The notes under the pieces: generated by a model | The model's input: only the letters and a program-made list of their open reading frames with translations | What the model was told of the DNA's origin: nothing | Databases searched by the model: none | Origin: an uncultured Flavobacteriales bacterium | Lineage (GTDB): Bacteria > Bacteroidota > Bacteroidia > Flavobacteriales > Schleiferiaceae | Assembly: GCA_913055685.1 (NCBI GenBank) | Contig: CAJXKC010000001.1 | Coordinates: 248,001-312,000, forward strand | Direction: 5' to 3' | DNA length: 64,000 nt | Made by a program: the position numbers and the translations under genes | In this document: piece after piece, positions 35,382 to 44,390 of the stretch | Layout of the letters: the number at the start of each line of letters is the position of its first letter | Position numbering within the stretch: the stretch's first letter is position 1

Positions 35382-36139
35382 TACGATACTTCCGTATTTA
35401 ATTGCTCACTTGTTTTTCCAAAACGCCTTTCCCTCCCTAAATAATCGGCAATCGCTTCATACAAATCATCCGCACCAAAATCTGGCCACAGCTTTGGGGT
35501 AAAGTAGAGCTCAGAGTAAGCTATTTGCCACAACAAATAATTGCTTATTCTAAATTCATTGCTTGTGCGAATTAACAGGTCTGGGTCTGGCATAAAGTTC
35601 GTGTACAAGGCATCTTCAAAAACCTTTTCATCGATGCTCTCTACACTCCGCTTCCCTTCAGCTACTTCACGTGCCAAATTTCGCGCCGCTCTAGCAAGTT
35701 CCTCACGGGAACCATAGCTAAGCGCAAGGGTAAGCGTCATATGTTTATGGTCTTTAGTTAAATCAATCACCTCCGCTAGCTCCTTTTGGGCGCTCTTTGG
35801 TAAGGAAGAGGCGTCTCCAATCGCTCGCAGGCGGATGTCGTTTTTCTTCAAGGTTTTTAATTCTTTGCGAAGATGGGTGACCAAAAGTCCCATCAATGCT
35901 TTTACCTCTTTGGGTGGTCGATTCCAGTTTTCGCTGCTAAAGGCGTAAACGGTAAGATATTTAATATTTACCTCGGCGGCGGCAGTAGCAACATTCCGCA
36001 AGGCATCGACCCCATTCTCATGGCCAATGGCACGTAAAAACCCTTTTTTCTTTGCCCAGCGGCCGTTGCCATCCATAATTATGGCCACGTGCTGTGGTAA
36101 GTTTTTAGCGGATTTTATTTGTTCCTTAAGCCCTGACAT
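35381..36139 (-). CDS. uppS: Isoprenyl transferase (undecaprenyl diphosphate synthase)
   Basis: UppS makes the C55 lipid carrier for wall and LPS sugars. The 252-residue product has the cis-prenyltransferase motifs: HVAIIMDGNGRWAKK with catalytic Asp (about residue 24), GHENGVDALR, the aromatic/basic TVYAFSSENWNRP segment, and the C-terminal PDLLIRTSNEFRISNYLLWQ...YSELYF block. I chose the ATG at 36139; a GTG three bases further upstream is possible. It is in the operon DUF6089-uppS-bamA-ompH-ompH. Confidence 0.97.
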   Translation of the reverse strand: MSGLKEQIKSAKNLPQHVAIIMDGNGRWAKKKGFLRAIGHENGVDALRNVATAAAEVNIKYLTVYAFSSENWNRPPKEVKALMGLLVTHLRKELKTLKKNDIRLRAIGDASSLPKSAQKELAEVIDLTKDHKHMTLTLALSYGSREELARAARNLAREVAEGKRSVESIDEKVFEDALYTNFMPDPDLLIRTSNEFRISNYLLWQIAYSELYFTPKLWPDFGADDLYEAIADYLGRERRFGKTSEQLNTEVS

Positions 36140-36141
36140 CA

Positions 36142-36969
36142 CTAATTTTTATCCACGAAACTGGCGCATTTCTCGTAGAGTTCGCCAAATTTAAACTGAA
36201 TGGTAATACCGGTGAAGATGTACCAATCACGATTCGCAGGATTACCGCGCAAGGTATTCTCTTTATCGCTAGCACTCAAACTTCTATCCGCTAAAGTTGC
36301 CGACAAAGGCGAAACTTCCTCGCTGAGCACTTGGGGGTCAGCGTAGTATCCGCTTACATCATCAAGGTAGTCGGTATACGTGGTTCGGAAAGAAGATTCA
36401 AGCGCAATTGAGGACCAACGCGCCAAGGACCACTTGTAGCCCAAAGAAAAAACAAAAAAGCTTGAGGCGGTGGCATAAGGTGCTCCCCTGTTTAAAGAAG
36501 TACCCTGACCCTCGGTGCGCAAAGAACGCAGGTCATGCCATTGTCCATTGTAATAAGTCTCCGGACTAAAGGAAAAAACACCAAAGCCCCCATTAATGTA
36601 AGGGGTGTGAGATTTAGTTTTTTTACCCGGTTCAAAGGGAAAGAAATTGAATTCTGCTGCTAAATAAAACTCCCTTATTTGTGAGCGAAATGATAGGTTT
36701 CGTTCTTGGCGCTCCGGTAAATAAGACCAAGAGTCTCGGGCCTCAATTTGTCCGTAGTTTCCTTGCAGACGAACCGACCAATGCTCGTTGAAGTTATAAC
36801 GCAATAATCCTCCCGCGTGGAAGCCACGAGGTAAATCAACGCCGTAGTTCCCAACATCACCTAAGAAATTAGAACCACCACCATTGACACCAATCTCTAA
36901 ATATTGCCCTTGCATAAAAAGCGGCATACTTAGGACCAGAATATTGATTATGAAACGTTTATACTCCAT
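36142..36969 (-). CDS. DUF6089 family outer-membrane protein
   Basis: A 275-residue protein with an N-terminal signal segment (cleavage near MQGQ, about 22) followed by YLEIGVNGGGSNFLGDVG, the start typical of DUF6089 proteins, and amphipathic strands ending in TGITIQFKFGELY. It has the form of a small barrel associated with the outer membrane. The gene always sits next to uppS-bamA in many Bacteroidota as far as I know, hinting at a role in outer-membrane assembly, but function is unproven. It is the first gene of the operon. Confidence 0.87.
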   Translation of the reverse strand: MEYKRFIINILVLSMPLFMQGQYLEIGVNGGGSNFLGDVGNYGVDLPRGFHAGGLLRYNFNEHWSVRLQGNYGQIEARDSWSYLPERQERNLSFRSQIREFYLAAEFNFFPFEPGKKTKSHTPYINGGFGVFSFSPETYYNGQWHDLRSLRTEGQGTSLNRGAPYATASSFFVFSLGYKWSLARWSSIALESSFRTTYTDYLDDVSGYYADPQVLSEEVSPLSATLADRSLSASDKENTLRGNPANRDWYIFTGITIQFKFGELYEKCASFVDKN

Positions 36970-36979
36970 TTTGGGGGCG

Positions 36980-36987
36980 CAAATATA
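36980..36987 (-). promoter_or_regulatory. -7 promoter box for the DUF6089-uppS-bamA-ompH operon
   Basis: TATATTTG on the minus strand matches TAnnTTTG exactly and ends 10 bases before the DUF6089 ATG. A T-rich stretch without a clear TTG occupies the -33 position. Confidence 0.55.
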
Positions 36988-37013
36988 AATAAATCAGGAG
37001 GATAGAAATGTTT

Positions 37014-37892
37014 TTAATTCCTTTTATCCATTCCCCACATCAACTTATTACGCAAGGTTTTTGCGAAAGTATGATCGGGGGTTTCTACTAAAGCAATGGT
37101 AAAGTTCGCTAGACGTACTTTTAAACCTTCTCCATTGGCAATGGAATAGATGCGTGAATCTAAAGAGACTAAATTTTGCTCCTCCCTACTACGCACCACT
37201 AATTCTACCTCACAAGTGTTGGGAATAACGAATGGTCGGGCGGTTAGATTGTGCGGAGCAATGGGAGTAAGTACAAAGGTTTCTGAGCCTGGCATCATTA
37301 TCGGTCCATTACAGCTTAATGAATAGCCAGTACTACCAGTTGGAGTGGCTATTATTAATCCGTCTGCCCAATAATTATTGAAAAATTCTCCGTCGATTTT
37401 AACTTCTACCGTAACCATGGCAGTGGTATCCTTACGTGATACGGTAATTTCGTTAAGAGCAAAAGGCATCTCTAGCTGCAAACTTGGAGCCTCCATGCTT
37501 AAGAGTCGCCTTTGGTTTAGACTAAAATCGCCTTCCACCAAAGCCTGAATACTTTCCTTAATGTTTTTGCGATTTACGTTCGATAGAAATCCCAGCCTAC
37601 CAGTGTTTATACCCAGGATTGGAATTCCACTATCTCGAATTAAAGTGGTAGCATCCAGAATGGTTCCATCGCCGCCAATTGTAATGAGATAATCGGGAGC
37701 ATACTCCAATAAATCTTCATGACTGCGAAATTCCTCCAACTCTAAACCTAAGTCGCAGTGCTCTTTGATAAAGGTATTGAGGCGGTGAAAAACCTTAAAT
37801 TCGATTTTTTGCTCCACCAAGGTTTGGTGCAAGTTTTCAATATCATGACGTGCCTCGGCACTGATCTTTTTTCCGAAAACTGCTATCCTCAT
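37014..37892 (-). CDS. nadK: NAD kinase
   Basis: NadK phosphorylates NAD to NADP. The 292-residue product carries GGDGTILDA (about 73-81), GINTGRLGFLSN (about 98-109), NEITVSRKDTTAM, the ADGLIIATPTGSTGYSLSCNGP block (in part; about 176-197) and a TPIAPHNLTARP segment. All are characteristic of the family. It starts 2 bases after the CBS-domain gene ends, so the two are probably translated together. Confidence 0.97.
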   Translation of the reverse strand: MRIAVFGKKISAEARHDIENLHQTLVEQKIEFKVFHRLNTFIKEHCDLGLELEEFRSHEDLLEYAPDYLITIGGDGTILDATTLIRDSGIPILGINTGRLGFLSNVNRKNIKESIQALVEGDFSLNQRRLLSMEAPSLQLEMPFALNEITVSRKDTTAMVTVEVKIDGEFFNNYWADGLIIATPTGSTGYSLSCNGPIMMPGSETFVLTPIAPHNLTARPFVIPNTCEVELVVRSREEQNLVSLDSRIYSIANGEGLKVRLANFTIALVETPDHTFAKTLRNKLMWGMDKRN

Positions 37893-37894
37893 AA

Positions 37895-38554
37895 TTAGAT
37901 ATTCAGATACTTCATTAGACCTTCATAACGATCTCTGCCGGTATCATCGAATAAACTTTGATGATACACCTCCAAAATCTCGTAGGAGTAACGCTCAAAA
38001 GATTTAATTATTCGACTTAAGTCGAGTTGGTTAATCTTTAAGGCAACACGGATAAAATCGCCACCGTCACTGCGCAGTTGCAAGCCTAGAATTAAGGCAT
38101 CTTCCGACTCTACGATTTGAGCAATTTGTGAAATGTGGTAATCCCGAATAGCAATGCGTAAAACCACTACCGAACCGGTTTCTACAAATCCTAATTGCTG
38201 GCCCAAGTCCCACATCAATTCATTCGGCGCGATATAACCTAAATACTTAGCTTCCGCATTAACTACCGGCAAAACAGTAAGGTTTCCAGATCCAAAGATT
38301 CGAATGGCCTCATAAATATGCTGCTCTGGATCAATCTGATAAGGCTTAATAACCTTTATATGATTATTTAAACGATCTTCTTCATTTTCAATATCCAACA
38401 AATCATCCTCCGATATAAGCCCCAGGTATTTACCTTCGTGGAGCACGGGTAAATGACTGCACTTTAACTCCTCCATTAAAGGCAGTAAATCACCCACGCG
38501 TTCCTCTAAATTGAGGGCTTTAAAATCATTTAAAATGTGATCTCCTACTCGCAT
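37895..38554 (-). CDS. CBS domain-containing protein
   Basis: The 219-residue cytoplasmic product has two CBS motifs in its first ~125 residues (e.g. VGDLLPLMEELKCSHLPVLHE and IYEAIRIFGSGNLTVLPVVN, partial) forming a likely adenosyl-nucleotide-binding Bateman module, followed by a ~90-residue domain that resembles an ACT-like alpha/beta fold (VVLRIAIRDYHISQIAQIVESED). It is cotranscribed with nadK, so a nucleotide- or energy-sensing role is plausible. The partner function is not known. Confidence 0.85.
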   Translation of the reverse strand: MRVGDHILNDFKALNLEERVGDLLPLMEELKCSHLPVLHEGKYLGLISEDDLLDIENEEDRLNNHIKVIKPYQIDPEQHIYEAIRIFGSGNLTVLPVVNAEAKYLGYIAPNELMWDLGQQLGFVETGSVVVLRIAIRDYHISQIAQIVESEDALILGLQLRSDGGDFIRVALKINQLDLSRIIKSFERYSYEILEVYHQSLFDDTGRDRYEGLMKYLNI

Positions 38555-38562
38555 ATAATAAG

Positions 38563-38570
38563 CAAACTTA
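38563..38570 (-). promoter_or_regulatory. -7 promoter box for the CBS-nadK operon
   Basis: TAAGTTTG (minus strand) matches TAnnTTTG and ends 8 bases before the CBS gene ATG. Its -33 region would overlap the pdxJ promoter and the start of pdxJ. Confidence 0.5.
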
Positions 38571-38576
38571 AGGCTT

Positions 38577-38584
38577 TATCTTTG
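38577..38584 (+). promoter_or_regulatory. -7 promoter box for pdxJ
   Basis: TATCTTTG matches TAnnTTTG and ends 5 bases before the pdxJ ATG, predicting a leader of only a few bases at most. It lies 6 bases from the opposing -7 box of the CBS gene. Confidence 0.55.
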
Positions 38585-38589
38585 CGTCG

Positions 38590-39312
38590 ATGACAAAGCT
38601 ATCTGTTAATATTAATAAAATTGCTACCCTTCGAAATGCTCGTGGTGGCAATGTGCCTGATGTAATCGAGGCGGCTCTAAATTGTGAACGTTTCGGCGCT
38701 CAAGGTATTACTGTTCACCCCCGTCCGGATGAAAGACATATCCGTTATAATGACGTGCGAGAACTCACAAAAGTTGTCTCGACCGAATTTAATATCGAAG
38801 GCTACCCCTCCCCCGACTTTATCGAATTGGTGCTTGAGGCTAATCCCGCGCAAGTAACTTTAGTGCCCGACCCGCCAGGAGTACTTACCTCCAATGCCGG
38901 ATGGAATGCTATTGAAAACGAAAAATTTCTGCGCGATACGATAGAACACTTCAAAAAGGCAGGCATAAGAGTTTCCATATTTATGGAATGTGATCTGCAG
39001 CAGATTGAGGCGGCCCAGCAGACCGGTACCGATCGTATTGAACTGTACACGGAAGATTTTGCCACCCAATTCCCTAAGGACCAAGCCAAAGCAATTGCCC
39101 CCTACAAATTAGCGGCAGAAAAGGCAGATCAATTAAAATTGGGCCTAAACGCCGGACATGATTTAAGCCTAGAAAATTTGCGTTTTTTCTGTGCTGAGAT
39201 TCCTAGCCTTCTAGAAGTTTCTATTGGTCACGCGCTTATAAGCGACGCCTTGTATTTGGGCTTGGAGAACACCATCCAGCGTTATTTACGCGAAATAGAA
39301 ATGGCCCAATGA
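38590..39312 (+). CDS. pdxJ: Pyridoxine 5'-phosphate synthase
   Basis: PdxJ condenses 3-amino-2-oxopropyl phosphate with deoxyxylulose 5-phosphate to form pyridoxine phosphate (vitamin B6). The 240-residue TIM barrel has the expected [21 protein letters not shown] start, [18 protein letters not shown] (about 36-53), [22 protein letters not shown] and the C-terminal [12 protein letters not shown] and [12 protein letters not shown] phosphate-binding segments. Its stop codon overlaps the next ATG by 4 bases. Confidence 0.97.
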   Translation: MTKLSVNINKIATLRNARGGNVPDVIEAALNCERFGAQGITVHPRPDERHIRYNDVRELTKVVSTEFNIEGYPSPDFIELVLEANPAQVTLVPDPPGVLTSNAGWNAIENEKFLRDTIEHFKKAGIRVSIFMECDLQQIEAAQQTGTDRIELYTEDFATQFPKDQAKAIAPYKLAAEKADQLKLGLNAGHDLSLENLRFFCAEIPSLLEVSIGHALISDALYLGLENTIQRYLREIEMAQ

Positions 39313-40238
39313 AGAGTCCCGAGCCCCTAAAAAAAGGAGATCGAATTCGCATTGTAGCGCCAGCTCGAAAAATTAGCCGAGAAGAAATGGAGCCCGCCCT
39401 TGAAAAAATTAAAGCTTGGGGCTTTGAGCCTTATTGCAGCGAAGACCTGTGGGCAGAGCATCATCAATTTGCGGGGAAGGATGAGCTGCGAATTCGGGAT
39501 TTTCAAGCAGCACTCGACGATCCAGAATGCAAAGCAATCCTTTGCGCTCGCGGCGGATATGGATCGGTCCGATTGATTGACGCCCTCAATTTCGAAGCTT
39601 TTAAGCATCAGCCTAAATGGCTGATTGGCTTCAGTGATATTACTGTTTTTCACTTAGCCTTGCATAATCTGCAGTTCTGCACGCTACACGCTTCAATGCC
39701 CATTAACTTCAAAACAAATACTTCTAAAAGTTTAGTGAGCATTAAACAAGCTTTAGTGGGGGAAGACTATGAAATAATAGCCGAAGCCCACCCCTACAAC
39801 CGACCTGGCTTGATGGAAGGCCAAATTATCGGTGGTAATTTAAGTATGCTGTATTCCCTACTTGGCTCGCCAACTTCGATAGAAACCGAAGGTAAAATTC
39901 TCTTTTTCGAAGACCTCGACGAATACCTCTATCACGTCGATCGCATGATGTGGAACCTCAAGCGCAACGGCTATTTCAATCAAATTAAAGGGGTCCTAAT
40001 TGGCACCTTATGCGACATGAATGACAACACCATTCCCTTTGGTGAAACAGCCGAAGAAATTGTCCATCGTCATTTTATGGAATATGACTTTCCAGTGGCC
40101 TTCAATATCCCTGCTGGCCACCAAGCAGACAACCAGTGCCTTATCTTTGGTAAGCAAGTTCGAGTGCAAATTGACTCGGATCAAACCTTAATCAGCTTCC
40201 AGAATGAGTCACAACCAAAAACGAGGACAGAAGGGTGA
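39309..40238 (+). CDS. LD-carboxypeptidase (peptidase S66)
   Basis: S66 peptidases (LdcA type) remove the terminal D-Ala from tetrapeptides during cytoplasmic murein recycling. The 309-residue product has the family [11 protein letters not shown] start, the nucleophile-elbow motif [13 protein letters not shown] (Ser about residue 83), IGFSDIT, and the C-terminal [12 protein letters not shown] with catalytic Glu/His region ([12 protein letters not shown]). No signal peptide. It overlaps pdxJ by 4 bases and the YraN gene by 35 bases. Confidence 0.93.
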   Translation: MKSPEPLKKGDRIRIVAPARKISREEMEPALEKIKAWGFEPYCSEDLWAEHHQFAGKDELRIRDFQAALDDPECKAILCARGGYGSVRLIDALNFEAFKHQPKWLIGFSDITVFHLALHNLQFCTLHASMPINFKTNTSKSLVSIKQALVGEDYEIIAEAHPYNRPGLMEGQIIGGNLSMLYSLLGSPTSIETEGKILFFEDLDEYLYHVDRMMWNLKRNGYFNQIKGVLIGTLCDMNDNTIPFGETAEEIVHRHFMEYDFPVAFNIPAGHQADNQCLIFGKQVRVQIDSDQTLISFQNESQPKTRTEG

Positions 40239-40557
40239 AGACCTTGCTCTGGCCTTCCTTCTAAAAAAGGGCTTTCGCCTGAAGGCACGCAATTGGCAAT
40301 TCAGACACAAAGAAATAGACCTAATTCTGGAAAAGGATGGAACTTTAGTAATTACGGAGGTAAAAGCTAGAGAGTCCGATTTTTACGGACGTCCCGAAGA
40401 ATTCGTTAATCGCATGAAGCAGAAGTTCCTTATTCTGGCCGCCAATGCCTATGCCGAAAAACACCAATGGCTAGGCGAAATTCGTTTCGACATTATTGCT
40501 ATCACCTTCCAACCGCAATATCAATTAAGGCATTTGGAATCGGCCTTCTACGCATAA
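40204..40557 (+). CDS. YraN/UPF0102 family protein (endonuclease-like fold)
   Basis: A 117-residue protein with the UPF0102 pattern: [17 protein letters not shown] (about 8-24), ARNWQFRHKEIDLILEKD (about 28-45) and LVITEVKARE (about 49-58), giving the E-x-D...ExK arrangement of restriction-endonuclease-like folds. Enzyme activity in the family is unproven. The start lies 35 bases inside the S66 gene; a later start would lose the conserved GExxA region, so the overlap is likely real. Confidence 0.9.
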   Translation: MSHNQKRGQKGEDLALAFLLKKGFRLKARNWQFRHKEIDLILEKDGTLVITEVKARESDFYGRPEEFVNRMKQKFLILAANAYAEKHQWLGEIRFDIIAITFQPQYQLRHLESAFYA

Positions 40558-40582
40558 AAAAAGGCCGCAAAATGCGGCCTTT
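40556..40582 (-). terminator. Bidirectional intrinsic terminator
   Basis: A 7-bp GC-rich stem (GGCCGCA at 40563-40569 with TGCGGCC at 40573-40579, AAA loop) is flanked by seven A residues on the left and TTTAATAG on the right. It would stop the minus-strand TM2 gene strongly and the plus-strand YraN gene less strongly. Confidence 0.85.
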
Positions 40583-40598
40583 AATAGTTTTAATTCTG

Positions 40599-40988
40599 TT
40601 ACCACTTACCGGTAAGAATATTCAAAATATCCACTACCCACCAGATGCCAAAACCAGCAAAGGTTATAATGTAGAGAATGTTCCAACCCAAAGGTCTTCC
40701 TTTATACCAGCGGTGAGCAGCCCATGGCCATCCTAAAAAGAACCACAATAAGGCCGTGATTAATAAATCCTTATCACCTGAAGACATATCATCATCTGCT
40801 GCAGCAAGTTCAGAAAGCTCTTGATTGCTCATAAAGTCTTCCAAGTCTAAGGACTGTGCATATTGATGCATATCGACGCTTGCGTTTTCTGCCTTTGGTG
40901 CCTTTTCTTTTGCAATTGGAATTGATGCGAAGCTAGGGCTTGCCAAAAGACCGAGGCAAAGCACCATAAAGAATAAATTTCTTTTCAT
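40599..40988 (-). CDS. TM2-domain membrane protein
   Basis: The 129-residue product has a signal peptide (about 1-22), a short charged periplasmic segment (acidic, Met-rich), and a C-terminal TM2 domain: two closely spaced helices with the WPWAAHRWYKG turn between them (about 80-125), equivalent to the G..G.HRFY motif. Function of TM2 proteins in bacteria is unknown. It is a single-gene unit with its own terminator. Confidence 0.85.
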   Translation of the reverse strand: MKRNLFFMVLCLGLLASPSFASIPIAKEKAPKAENASVDMHQYAQSLDLEDFMSNQELSELAAADDDMSSGDKDLLITALLWFFLGWPWAAHRWYKGRPLGWNILYIITFAGFGIWWVVDILNILTGKW

Positions 40989-41039
40989 GTTGATGATTGT
41001 TTTGTGTTTCTCAAATCTAAAAAAAACAATCTTTGTGCC

Positions 41040-41921
41040 ATGTTAAATAAACCGGCACTCGTTTTATTTCTTTTTCTTTCTAGCTTCTTTAGCTTTTCTC
41101 AGGTTAGAGAACTTCAATTCTACGGAACAATCCATGCCGATGGAATTGGAGCCATTAGCCTGCAATTAATTATCGAACTAAAGCCCGACGGCGTTTTCGA
41201 AGGTCAGTCAATTACAGACTATGATGGCGATAGCAAAACCATCTCAAAAATCTCAGGAAATCTCGATTCAAAAAAGAAAATCTTTAGCTTCAAGGAGGCC
41301 TATAATATCCGCAGTAAGTCAGACCCAGAGGAGCATGATTTCTGCTATTTAAGTGCCCAAAACCTTAAAGTAGAGGAAGCCAATGAGCAAAGTGTAATTT
41401 CCGGAAACTTTAAAGGATTTTTTAGCGATAGCACGGTTTGCACCGAGGGAAGAATAGAACTGGTAGGATCAAGGCTTTTTCCAAAAGCCAAAAAACCCGC
41501 CCCAAAAGAAGAAGCCCCTCAAGTTGACACTCCACAAGTCGAGAAAGTTACTTTTAAACCGGTTGACTTAGACAAGCCGCTTGGCCATGGCGACAAGGTG
41601 CAATTTGACTGGGATCGAGATACTGTTCGTTTAGATGTTTGGGATAGTTTTGAAGAAGACAATGACCGGATTAATATCTATTGCAATGGCGAATTAATTT
41701 CTAATTCCTTTCCCATTAAACTGCATCGACAAAGCTTTTATTTACCCCTAATTGACGGAAAGTGCCAGGTACGTATCGAGGCCTTTAATGAAGGCACCAA
41801 TCCTCCCAACACCGTACAGGTATTATTAATTGGCAAATCAAAGAGACAAGCCTTGGTTAGTAAACTTAAAAAAGGTGAGTCCGTGGAATTGTATTTCGTT
41901 TTGGAAGAAACAGAGGATTAA
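41040..41921 (+). CDS. Secreted beta-rich protein, unknown function
   Basis: A 293-residue protein with a signal peptide (about 1-20, SFSQ cleavage). The N-terminal half (to about 150) has strands that resemble lipocalin-like or DUF-type beta folds with several Asp/Ser-rich turns. A Pro/Lys linker (about 150-175) leads to a C-terminal beta-sandwich (NIYCNGELISNSFPIKL...VRIEAFNEGTNPPNTVQVLLI), which resembles secreted beta-sandwich modules of Bacteroidota. No catalytic motif seen. I chose the ATG at 41040; the longer frame begins with GTG and lacks a signal-peptide-like start. Confidence 0.75.
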   Translation: MLNKPALVLFLFLSSFFSFSQVRELQFYGTIHADGIGAISLQLIIELKPDGVFEGQSITDYDGDSKTISKISGNLDSKKKIFSFKEAYNIRSKSDPEEHDFCYLSAQNLKVEEANEQSVISGNFKGFFSDSTVCTEGRIELVGSRLFPKAKKPAPKEEAPQVDTPQVEKVTFKPVDLDKPLGHGDKVQFDWDRDTVRLDVWDSFEEDNDRINIYCNGELISNSFPIKLHRQSFYLPLIDGKCQVRIEAFNEGTNPPNTVQVLLIGKSKRQALVSKLKKGESVELYFVLEETED

Positions 41922-41958
41922 TCCTCTTCGAAAGGAAAAGAGTATTAGCGAGGTTGCT

Positions 41959-44205
41959 CTAAGGCATTACCATAATTGATCCCGAACGTTTGCCTTCAAT
42001 TTTTTGACCCTCAGACTGACCTTTGAAACTCACTTTGTAGAGATAAACCCCTCCCTGCACTGGAGCTCCATTGAAGTTTCCATCCCAAGGCCGGGAACTT
42101 TCATCTTGCTCATAAATCAACTGGCCCCATCGATTAAAAATTTGAAGCTTGAACTCTAAGGTCTGGCAAGCACTTGAGATATCAAAAAAGTCATTCTTAT
42201 CATCTCCATTAGGAGTAAATGCATTGGGAATAAATAATTCACAAGTGCAGGAAACTTTTGACAGGTGGAAGGACTCTCGAATTGTATCGCAACTACTTCC
42301 CCAAACTACGGAATAAGTACCTGTATCTTGTAAACTAACCGAAGCCTCATTAGCTCCATGGCTCCAATGATAGAATAGACTCGGGTAATCGGGCAAGTTC
42401 ACCTCTACCGCAGAATCTTCTGCACATATCGTGAGGTCCTTCAAACTTTCCCTAAGCTCCGGTACTTCAAAGACTAAAACACTATCTACAAGCATCCCGC
42501 AGCGGTTTTCTACTTTCAAGCGATACCAACCTGGTTTTTTCACGCTTATTGCAGCACTTGTATCCCCTGTTGACCATTGATAAATTGCCGGAAAACCTTG
42601 ATCAAAGTTCAGCTCAATGCTGTCGCCCTTGCAAAGAATTGTATCTCTAGGCATGTCCAACTGCACCAAAGGATGTACCTCAATACTATCCGCAAGACCA
42701 TGCAAACGCCTTCCCTTCCACCAAAGATTTAAGCGCACTAAGTACTTACCGGGTGATGGATATACTACTGATGGATCCCTTAAGGTTGAGCGATTCGCCG
42801 GACCAAGTCTTGGATCGCCAAAGTTCCACACCACACTATCTAATTCTCGTCCAAAATTTAGTCGGAAACTGACACTGTCCGCGCAAGCATAATGCAGCTC
42901 AAAGCCATCTTTAAAGAACTGGTCAGCAGAAAAGTCAGGGAACATGGAAAAAGCCGCCCATGGACTGGTCCTTCCAAATTCAGGCCTACTAGTAATTAAA
43001 CTCGAGTCAAGTGCCAAGGGATTAGCGATTCTGCCGATGTTCCTATTGTTGATGTGGGTACCTCGCCACTCATAGCCCCAGCTATTCATTATATATGGCT
43101 GTTTATTCCACAAATAGTAAAGATTGCTATCGGGACCAAACTGCATGTCTTTAAAGTGTCCATTCGCACTTGGCAGCTGAATAACGCTGTCTCGATAACC
43201 TAAGGTATCCCTTCCGAAGAGGTCGATGCGAAGCAGCCGAAAATCACGACCATTGTAAGCTGCCCTATCTTGATCCTCATAAACCTGCATAAAGAGAAAA
43301 CGCCCTTGGGGACCAAGTTCCATCGACTCCATATAAAACGTCGCGCTCTTTCTACCTAGCAAAGCATAGGGTGAAATTGCGAATGAATCTACTTTGGTAA
43401 AACGTAAGCCATTATTACCAAAAACCATTCGGTACTGCTGGATAATAGTGTCGGGTGAAAGCGCTATTAAGGTATTAGTAAGGGGATTAAAAATAGAGTT
43501 GCTCGGCAAGCGGTTTTGAAAAAGGTAATCTGCAATAATTGGTATCGACTCAAAGCGACCATTATTCACGTAGATGGCATTGGAATTGAACTGAGCATCT
43601 GGACTATAAGATGAAGGACTACGGTGCTCTAAAACAAGACCAAGCGGCAAACTATCTATAGGTACAACTTTGAAATTACGACCGAAATTTCCGGTTACTG
43701 TGTCCGACACCCTGGGAAAACTATCCACGATGGCCACTTGGTACCCTCCGGTATCCTGAGTTATACGACTTAAATAAAAGCGCCTGAAGTCGAAGCGTCT
43801 TATGGGCACCGCATTTAAGTTTTCATAAAGGCTTCCGGCAGTAAAAACATGGTATAAAGTATCTTGACTTCTCAGAAATAAAGTCTGATTCTTGCCAATC
43901 ATGCCCGACCAATCGTTATGCTCGTTACGCTGGTAATTAGGAACCCGAAAAATTTCGCGCTGCAGTGAATCATAATAGCTTCCATTGAGAAAATAGAGCT
44001 TCAGATTTTCATCCTCGGCGTAAACAGTGCTATGGTTTAATTGCGCGGGATTATTGGGTATAACCGATTGCCAAGGTATAGTTCCTAGTCGGGGCGGACT
44101 AACATTAAACTCCAAGGAATAACCCCTTCCAAAAGGCCAGAAGTCAACTTGACCAAAAAGGAATCCATAGGGAAATAGGAGAAACACAAATAATAGTTTT
44201 CTCAT
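41959..44205 (-). CDS. Large secreted PKD protein with T9SS type B (CHU_C) sorting domain
   Basis: A 748-residue extracellular protein. A signal peptide (about 1-18) is followed by a ~420-residue beta-propeller-like region (repeats with Asp/Gly/Tyr turns), an Ig/PKD-like module (VWNFGDP...PGKYLVRLNL, about 465-520), two further PKD/Ig-type units containing YQWSTGDT and FYHWSHGA, and the CHU_C domain (FIPNAFTPNGDDKNDFF..., ~85 residues) at the end. Type B CTDs direct T9SS secretion. The longer frame's TTG (44217) is rejected; ATG at 44205 gives a normal signal peptide. Function unknown, perhaps an adhesin. Confidence 0.9.
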   Translation of the reverse strand: MRKLLFVFLLFPYGFLFGQVDFWPFGRGYSLEFNVSPPRLGTIPWQSVIPNNPAQLNHSTVYAEDENLKLYFLNGSYYDSLQREIFRVPNYQRNEHNDWSGMIGKNQTLFLRSQDTLYHVFTAGSLYENLNAVPIRRFDFRRFYLSRITQDTGGYQVAIVDSFPRVSDTVTGNFGRNFKVVPIDSLPLGLVLEHRSPSSYSPDAQFNSNAIYVNNGRFESIPIIADYLFQNRLPSNSIFNPLTNTLIALSPDTIIQQYRMVFGNNGLRFTKVDSFAISPYALLGRKSATFYMESMELGPQGRFLFMQVYEDQDRAAYNGRDFRLLRIDLFGRDTLGYRDSVIQLPSANGHFKDMQFGPDSNLYYLWNKQPYIMNSWGYEWRGTHINNRNIGRIANPLALDSSLITSRPEFGRTSPWAAFSMFPDFSADQFFKDGFELHYACADSVSFRLNFGRELDSVVWNFGDPRLGPANRSTLRDPSVVYPSPGKYLVRLNLWWKGRRLHGLADSIEVHPLVQLDMPRDTILCKGDSIELNFDQGFPAIYQWSTGDTSAAISVKKPGWYRLKVENRCGMLVDSVLVFEVPELRESLKDLTICAEDSAVEVNLPDYPSLFYHWSHGANEASVSLQDTGTYSVVWGSSCDTIRESFHLSKVSCTCELFIPNAFTPNGDDKNDFFDISSACQTLEFKLQIFNRWGQLIYEQDESSRPWDGNFNGAPVQGGVYLYKVSFKGQSEGQKIEGKRSGSIMVMP

Positions 44206-44214
44206 AGGAAGCAG

Positions 44215-44222
44215 CAAATTTA
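44215..44222 (-). promoter_or_regulatory. -7 promoter box for the PKD/CHU_C gene
   Basis: TAAATTTG (minus strand) matches TAnnTTTG and ends 9 bases before the ATG at 44205. The -33 region lacks a clear TTG. Confidence 0.5.
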
Positions 44223-44286
44223 GGCTAAAGGTAAAAAATTAAATATCCTAAAAGGACTAATAAGTTGATTTTCAATCTAACTAGTA

Positions 44287-44316
44287 TTGCGAATCCACAA
44301 ATTCGCCGTAATTTTG
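44287..44316 (+). promoter_or_regulatory. Consensus Bacteroidota promoter for the pseudouridine synthase gene
   Basis: TTG (44287-44289), exactly 19 bases, then TAATTTTG (44309-44316): one of the best promoter matches in the window. It ends 74 bases upstream of the ATG at 44391 and lies inside the longer open reading frame, supporting the shorter CDS. Confidence 0.75.
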
Positions 44317-44390
44317 CCGCCCAAAATAAGCCTGAAGCGTTCCCGGTGCGAACCGGCAGAGGCGATAAGGGCTGTGCAAAAATTAAAAGC

